This document shows positions 60,510-64,000 of a DNA stretch of 64,000 nucleotides, in pieces. Position 1 is the first letter of the stretch; each line of letters opens with the position of its first letter. Source of the stretch: an uncultured Modestobacter sp. (GTDB lineage: Bacteria > Actinomycetota > Actinomycetes > Mycobacteriales > Geodermatophilaceae); NCBI RefSeq assembly GCF_947486615.1, contig NZ_CANKUD010000006.1:1-64000 (forward strand). Direction: 5' to 3'. Made by a program: the position numbers and the translations under genes. The notes beneath the pieces are model-generated. The model was not told the DNA's origin and did no database searches. It saw only the letters and a program-made list of their open reading frames with translations.

Positions 60510-62759
60510 TCAGGCCCGGACGCCGGCGCGCAGCCGCTCGCGGACGGCGAGCCAGGCCTCCAGCTCGGCGGCCGGCAGCGGTGGGGAGTGCAGGTAGCCC
60601 TGGCTCTCGTCGCACTCCAGCGCACGCAGGTGCACCAGGGTGGCGGGGTCCTCGACGCCCTCGGCGACCACCCGCAGCCCCAGCTGGTGCGCCAGCCGGA
60701 TGGTGCTGGCCACGATCGCCGCCGCGCGGTCGTCGGTGAGCAGGTCGGCGGTGAACGACCGGTCCAGCTTGAGCTCGGCCACCGGCAGCCGGTGCAGGTA
60801 GGTCAGCGACGCGTAGCCGGTGCCGAAGTCGTCGATGCTCACCGTCGCCCCGAGGTCGGCCAGCGCCGCGACAACGGCGAGGCTGCGGTCGGGATCGCTG
60901 AGCAGCACCGTCTCGGTCACCTCGAGCACGAGGGCGGACGACGGCAGGTCGTGGACGCGCAGCAGCTCGGCGACCCGCTGGGGCAGGCCGGTGTCGAGCA
61001 GGTTGCTGGCCGACAGGTTCACCGAGACCCGCAGGTCCCGGCCGGCCCGGTGCCAGACCGCTGCCTGGGCGACGGCCTGGGCCAGCACCTCGTTGGTCAG
61101 CGGGCCCATCAGCCCGTGCACCTCGGCCAGCGGCAGGAAGTCGCCGGGCTGCAGCAGCCCGCGGGTGGGGTGCTGCCAGCGGACGAGCGCCTCGACGCCC
61201 ACGGTGCGTCCGGTCGCCACGTCGACCTGCGGCTGGTGGTGCAGCACGAGCTCACCGCCGACCACCCCGGCCCGCAGCTCCTCGACCAGGGCCAGCCGGC
61301 CGCTGCTGTCCCCGTGCCGGTCGGCCTCGTAGTGCACGACCCGGCTGCCCGACCGCTTGGCGTCGTACATCGCGGCGTCGGCCTGGCGGAGCAGCGCCTC
61401 CGGTGGCACGGGGGCGCCGGCGTGGCAGGTCAGCCCGAGGCTGAGCGCCACGTGCACGGTCAGCCCGCCGACCTCGAACGGCGCAGCCATGCAGTGCTGC
61501 AGCTCCCGGCCCAGGGCAGCGGCGCGTTCGGCGGGCGAGCCACCGGGGGACACCGTGGCGATGAGGGCGAACTCGTCGCCGCCCAGCCGGCCGAGCGCGT
61601 CGTCGGTGCCGAGCACCTGCTGCAGCCGCTGGGCCACCAGGCGCAGCAGGTCGTCGCCGGCGGAGTGGCCGAGGCCGTCGTTGACCTCCTTGAACTTGTC
61701 CAGGTCCAGCACGCCGACCGCCAGCGGGGTGCCCTGGGCGCACAGCTCCTCCACCCGGCGGAGCACGGCCCGGCGGTTGGCCAGGCCGGTGAGGTCGTCG
61801 GTGAGCGCCTCCCGGCGGCTCTGGGTCAGCTGGGCGAGATCGCGCACGTTGAGCAGCAGCCGGATGCCGGAACCGGTCGCGGCGATGCCACCGCACCAGG
61901 CCGCGGTGGGCCCGGCGTCGCAGAGCGCGAGCACCACCAGCACCACGGTCGAGGCGACGAGCACCACGAAGGCGCCGATGGTCGTGGTCGAGGGGTCGGT
62001 CGTCGTCCGGGGGACCGGAGTGCTCCGGAGGACGGCGGCCACGCTGAGGCAGCAGGCCCCGACGGCGGCCGCCGCCCAGCCCTGTGGGTGGCCCGCGGCG
62101 ACGGCCGCGCCGGCGGTCACCTGGGCGGCCAGCGCCGCCGTCAGCCACCAGGCGCGCGGGTCGCGGGACATCCCGGAGATGAAGGGCACGGTCGCGGCCG
62201 TCCCCAGCAGCACGAGGCCGGCGGCCGTCTGCATCAGCGCCGGCTGCACCTGCCACCAGGAGGCCGTGGTCAGGCCGCCGACGTGGCCGAGCACGGTGTC
62301 GGTGACGGCGACGACGGCCAGTACCGCGGCGGCACCGAGCAGGGTGTCGCTCGGGTCGGCGACGGCCGTGCTGTCCCGGTTCCAGAGCACCATCCCGCCG
62401 TAGACGAGCGGGAACGCAGCGAGGTGGGCGACGGCCAGCGGCACGGTGGTGGCGGTGCCGGCACCGTGGGCGGCGGTGAGCACGGCGGAGGTGGCCAGCC
62501 CGGCGGCAACCAGCCCGGCGGCGACGGCCAGGCGCTGCCACAGCGAGCGGTCGGCACCGCCTCGGCGCACCCGCCAGACCAGCAGTGCGGCAACGGCGAG
62601 CTGGAGGGTGAGTGCGAGGACCAGCAGCACCACCCCGCCGGCGAGCTCGCGGCCAGGGGAGAGCGCCAGCGCGACCTGGGCGCCGGCCAGGACGCCGACG
62701 GTGCAGACCAGCCCACGCGGCATCCCGGTGAGGAGCTGCGGGCTGCGGGCGGCGGGCAT
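60510..62759 (-). CDS. Membrane GGDEF-EAL cyclic-di-GMP enzyme, 749 aa
   Basis: The first 300 residues hold about nine hydrophobic helices with almost no outside loop, a MASE-like integral sensor. A GGDEF domain follows with GRLGGDEFALI intact and the DLTGLANRRAVL start. The C-terminal EAL domain has VEALVRWQHP, the NLSASNL Asn site, VSIDDFGTGYAS and ELKLDRSF. Both activities are possible. It differs from the other GGDEF-EAL protein here, which senses with an extracytoplasmic domain. Confidence 0.9.
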   Translation of the reverse strand: MPAARSPQLLTGMPRGLVCTVGVLAGAQVALALSPGRELAGGVVLLVLALTLQLAVAALLVWRVRRGGADRSLWQRLAVAAGLVAAGLATSAVLTAAHGAGTATTVPLAVAHLAAFPLVYGGMVLWNRDSTAVADPSDTLLGAAAVLAVVAVTDTVLGHVGGLTTASWWQVQPALMQTAAGLVLLGTAATVPFISGMSRDPRAWWLTAALAAQVTAGAAVAAGHPQGWAAAAVGACCLSVAAVLRSTPVPRTTTDPSTTTIGAFVVLVASTVVLVVLALCDAGPTAAWCGGIAATGSGIRLLLNVRDLAQLTQSRREALTDDLTGLANRRAVLRRVEELCAQGTPLAVGVLDLDKFKEVNDGLGHSAGDDLLRLVAQRLQQVLGTDDALGRLGGDEFALIATVSPGGSPAERAAALGRELQHCMAAPFEVGGLTVHVALSLGLTCHAGAPVPPEALLRQADAAMYDAKRSGSRVVHYEADRHGDSSGRLALVEELRAGVVGGELVLHHQPQVDVATGRTVGVEALVRWQHPTRGLLQPGDFLPLAEVHGLMGPLTNEVLAQAVAQAAVWHRAGRDLRVSVNLSASNLLDTGLPQRVAELLRVHDLPSSALVLEVTETVLLSDPDRSLAVVAALADLGATVSIDDFGTGYASLTYLHRLPVAELKLDRSFTADLLTDDRAAAIVASTIRLAHQLGLRVVAEGVEDPATLVHLRALECDESQGYLHSPPLPAAELEAWLAVRERLRAGVRA

Positions 62760-62938
62760 GCAGCAGTCATCGGGTGCCCTGGCGGCGGAGTGGAGCGGGA
62801 TCCGGGGGATTCACCCGATGGAGCGCTCCGGGCACGGCCGCGGGACGGGAGCCGACCCGGCCCCTCGGTGCGCTCCGGACCGCCGGAGCCCCGCCACCTG
62901 CACCTCGTCCGGAGCTCCGACTGCGCCAGGATGGTGCC

Positions 62939-63337
62939 GTGGACGCCTGGTGGCGCGGTCTGGCCGTGGTCGCCGTCGGGGTGCTGCTGAGCTGGTCGGT
63001 GCTCGTGCTGCTGGCCCGCCGGCTGCCGCCGGGCACGGCCCGGGACCTCGCCCGGTTCCTCCCGGACTCGGTGACCGCGGTCCGGCGGCTGCGCCGGCAT
63101 CCGGCGGTGCCGCGGCGGGCGAGGGCGGCGCTGCTCGTCGCCGGGCTGTGGGTGCTCTCCCCGGTCGACCTGATCCCCGAGTTCCTGCCGGTGATCGGTC
63201 CGCTGGACGACGTCGTGGTGGTGGCGCTGGCCCTGCGCTACGCCGGCCGCCGGGTCCCGCGGGACGTGCTGCTGGCTGCCTGGCCGGGGGACCACCGGCT
63301 GCTGGAGCGGCTGCTGGGCCCTGCCGCCGCACCCTGA
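62939..63337 (+). CDS. DUF1232 membrane protein, 132 aa
   Basis: One N-terminal helix (about 5-25), then the DUF1232 core RAALLVAGLWVLSPVDLIPEFLPVIGPLDDVVVVALALRYAG. The SPVDLIPEF(L)P..G..DD pattern is the family hallmark, a short membrane hairpin. The function is unknown. Start GTG at 62939. Followed by a strong terminator. Confidence 0.88.
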   Translation: MDAWWRGLAVVAVGVLLSWSVLVLLARRLPPGTARDLARFLPDSVTAVRRLRRHPAVPRRARAALLVAGLWVLSPVDLIPEFLPVIGPLDDVVVVALALRYAGRRVPRDVLLAAWPGDHRLLERLLGPAAAP

Positions 63338-63346
63338 TCGACGAGG

Positions 63347-63389
63347 CGCCGGCGCCCGGCGGGCCGAGCTGGCCTGCCGGGCGCCGGCG
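63347..63389 (+). terminator. 19-bp terminator hairpin after DUF1232
   Basis: 63347-63365 and 63371-63389 are complementary over 19 bp with one G-T wobble and a 5-base loop, starting ten bases after the stop codon. Confidence 0.88.
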
Positions 63390-63453
63390 CGCGACGTCGA
63401 GCAGCGTGCGGCCCGGCGGCATCACGACGCCGCCGGGCCGGACCGACCGGACC

Positions 63454-63789
63454 TCAGCGGGGCTGCGCCGGGTTGGTCGGGTCGCCCTGCGACGGCGGGT
63501 TGATCTTCGGGCCGGTGGTCGCCTCGGAGACGGCCGAGCCACCGGACGGTGCGGGGGCCTGCTCCGGCTGGGTGCCGGCCGGGTCGCCACCGGAGGGCTG
63601 CGCGCCCGCCGACAGCTGGCCGAGCCGGTGGTCCATCGCCTGCACCACCTGGATGCGGTTGGCGTGGGCCTTCTCGTAGCTCAGCAACGTCCGCAGGTCG
63701 TCGACGTCCAGCGTGCGGATGCGGGAGGTGAGGCTCCCCACGGGCAGGTGGTCGTAGTCGGGCAGCGGGAGGGTCTCGTGCTCGGGCAT
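63454..63789 (-). CDS. Conserved actinobacterial protein, 111 aa
   Basis: The N-terminal half is a conserved helical block starting MPEHETLPLPDYDHLPVGSL, then RIRTLDVDDLRTLLSYEKAHANR and VQAMDHRLGQL. The C-terminal half is a Pro/Gly/Ser-rich disordered tail. The LPDYD-LP-GSL-RIR-L pattern recurs in a small actinobacterial family without known function, as I recall. A GGAAGGAGCC ribosome binding site precedes the ATG. The structured repeat copy 5 lies 29 bases upstream. Confidence 0.7.
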   Translation of the reverse strand: MPEHETLPLPDYDHLPVGSLTSRIRTLDVDDLRTLLSYEKAHANRIQVVQAMDHRLGQLSAGAQPSGGDPAGTQPEQAPAPSGGSAVSEATTGPKINPPSQGDPTNPAQPR

Positions 63790-63817
63790 CCCGGCTCCTT
63801 CCTGTTGTGCTTCTCGG

Positions 63818-63873
63818 CCCTCCTGCAGGGTCCCGCCGCGAGCTGGCGAGTGGTGGGGGGCAGGAGGGTCCTT
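63818..63873 (+). repeat. Structured dispersed element, copy 5
   Basis: Outer stem CCCTCCTGC/GCAGGAGGG (63818-63826 and 63860-63868), inner stem CCCGCCGC/GTGGTGGG, loop GAGCTGGCGA, then TCCTTCTGC. It lies upstream of the small conserved gene. Nothing else is supported from 63874 to 64000. Confidence 0.85.
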
Positions 63874-64000
63874 CTGCTACCCGGGCGGCGCGGGATGACA
63901 CACGGGTGTGAACGGGTCGCCGGCGTGGGTAGGCCGCGACGACGCACCGTCCGGGGCCCAGCCACGGCCCCGCCCGTACTCCCGAACACACGAAGGAGCT

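Noticed and set aside
59943-62990. Long plus-strand open frame over rnpB and the second GGDEF-EAL gene
   Set aside because: It crosses the RNase P RNA and then mirrors a well-supported minus-strand gene. No recognisable protein.

Overview
The window is high-GC actinobacterial chromosomal DNA. The diagnostic contents are the order fasR-like / fabD / fabH / acpP / fabF / accD, aceE next to a DUF3052 gene and an AhpE-like peroxiredoxin, a DUF3145 gene, a DUF5313 gene, a bifunctional RNase H/phosphatase, NadA, and an actinobacterial class A RNase P RNA. Frequent GTG starts and several genes with a TANNNT box only 5-9 nt before the start codon (probable leaderless transcripts) fit this. From memory the overall gene mix resembles Geodermatophilaceae (Blastococcus, Geodermatophilus, Modestobacter). 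That placement is inference.

Layout. (1) 1-3.7 kb is sparse accessory DNA with visibly lower coding density: the start of a Ser-Asp repeat protein running off the left edge, a small zinc-ribbon protein, a two-gene unit whose second product combines a histone-fold-like segment with two membrane helices, and a broken LGFP-repeat/Excalibur secreted protein. (2) 3.7-10.9 kb is a compact island of its own: two paralogous 133-134 residue proteins that look like peptide precursors with nitrile-hydratase-like leaders, a 146-residue partner, three ABC transporter genes, and a divergent histidine kinase/response regulator pair, with a perfect 18-bp palindrome in front of the first precursor-like gene. 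I regard this as the best candidate for an undescribed system. (3) 10.9-23.8 kb is housekeeping and metabolic: a GH13 alpha-glucosidase, a guanidine-III riboswitch with its SMR exporter, an acyl-CoA dehydrogenase, a K+ channel, a SpoIIE-type phosphatase, a GNAT-NUDIX fusion, tRNA-Met, an arylsulfotransferase-like lipoprotein and DUF3145. (4) 23.8-25.9 kb is a small insertion carrying a transposase scrap and two exported proteins, bracketed by two diverged copies of the DUF3145 3' end and terminator. (5) 26-32.7 kb is the type II fatty-acid synthesis operon with its PucR-type regulator. FabD carries an extra C-terminal biotinyl-like domain. (6) 32.8-42.6 kb holds a pirin-like protein, an M20 amidohydrolase, aceE, DUF3052, peroxiredoxin, tRNA-Val, a GGDEF-EAL protein and an SPFH protein. 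(7) 42.9-64 kb holds an FUSC transporter, a one-chain heterodimer-type ABC exporter, a GNAT enzyme, a beta-propeller protein, a Nif3-like protein, a zinc-ribbon coiled-coil protein, RNase H/phosphatase, nadA, TauE, an Lrp regulator with an MFS exporter, a PIG-L deacetylase, rnpB, a second GGDEF-EAL protein and small conserved proteins.

A further observation spans the window: five intergenic copies of a structured element of about 55 nt (27.4, 28.8, 38.5, 52.1 and 63.8 kb). The central sequence is conserved, but the 9-bp outer stems all differ and still pair perfectly, and the inner stem also covaries. It is followed by TCCTT or a close variant and behaves like a mobile, RNA-structured terminator or REP-like element.
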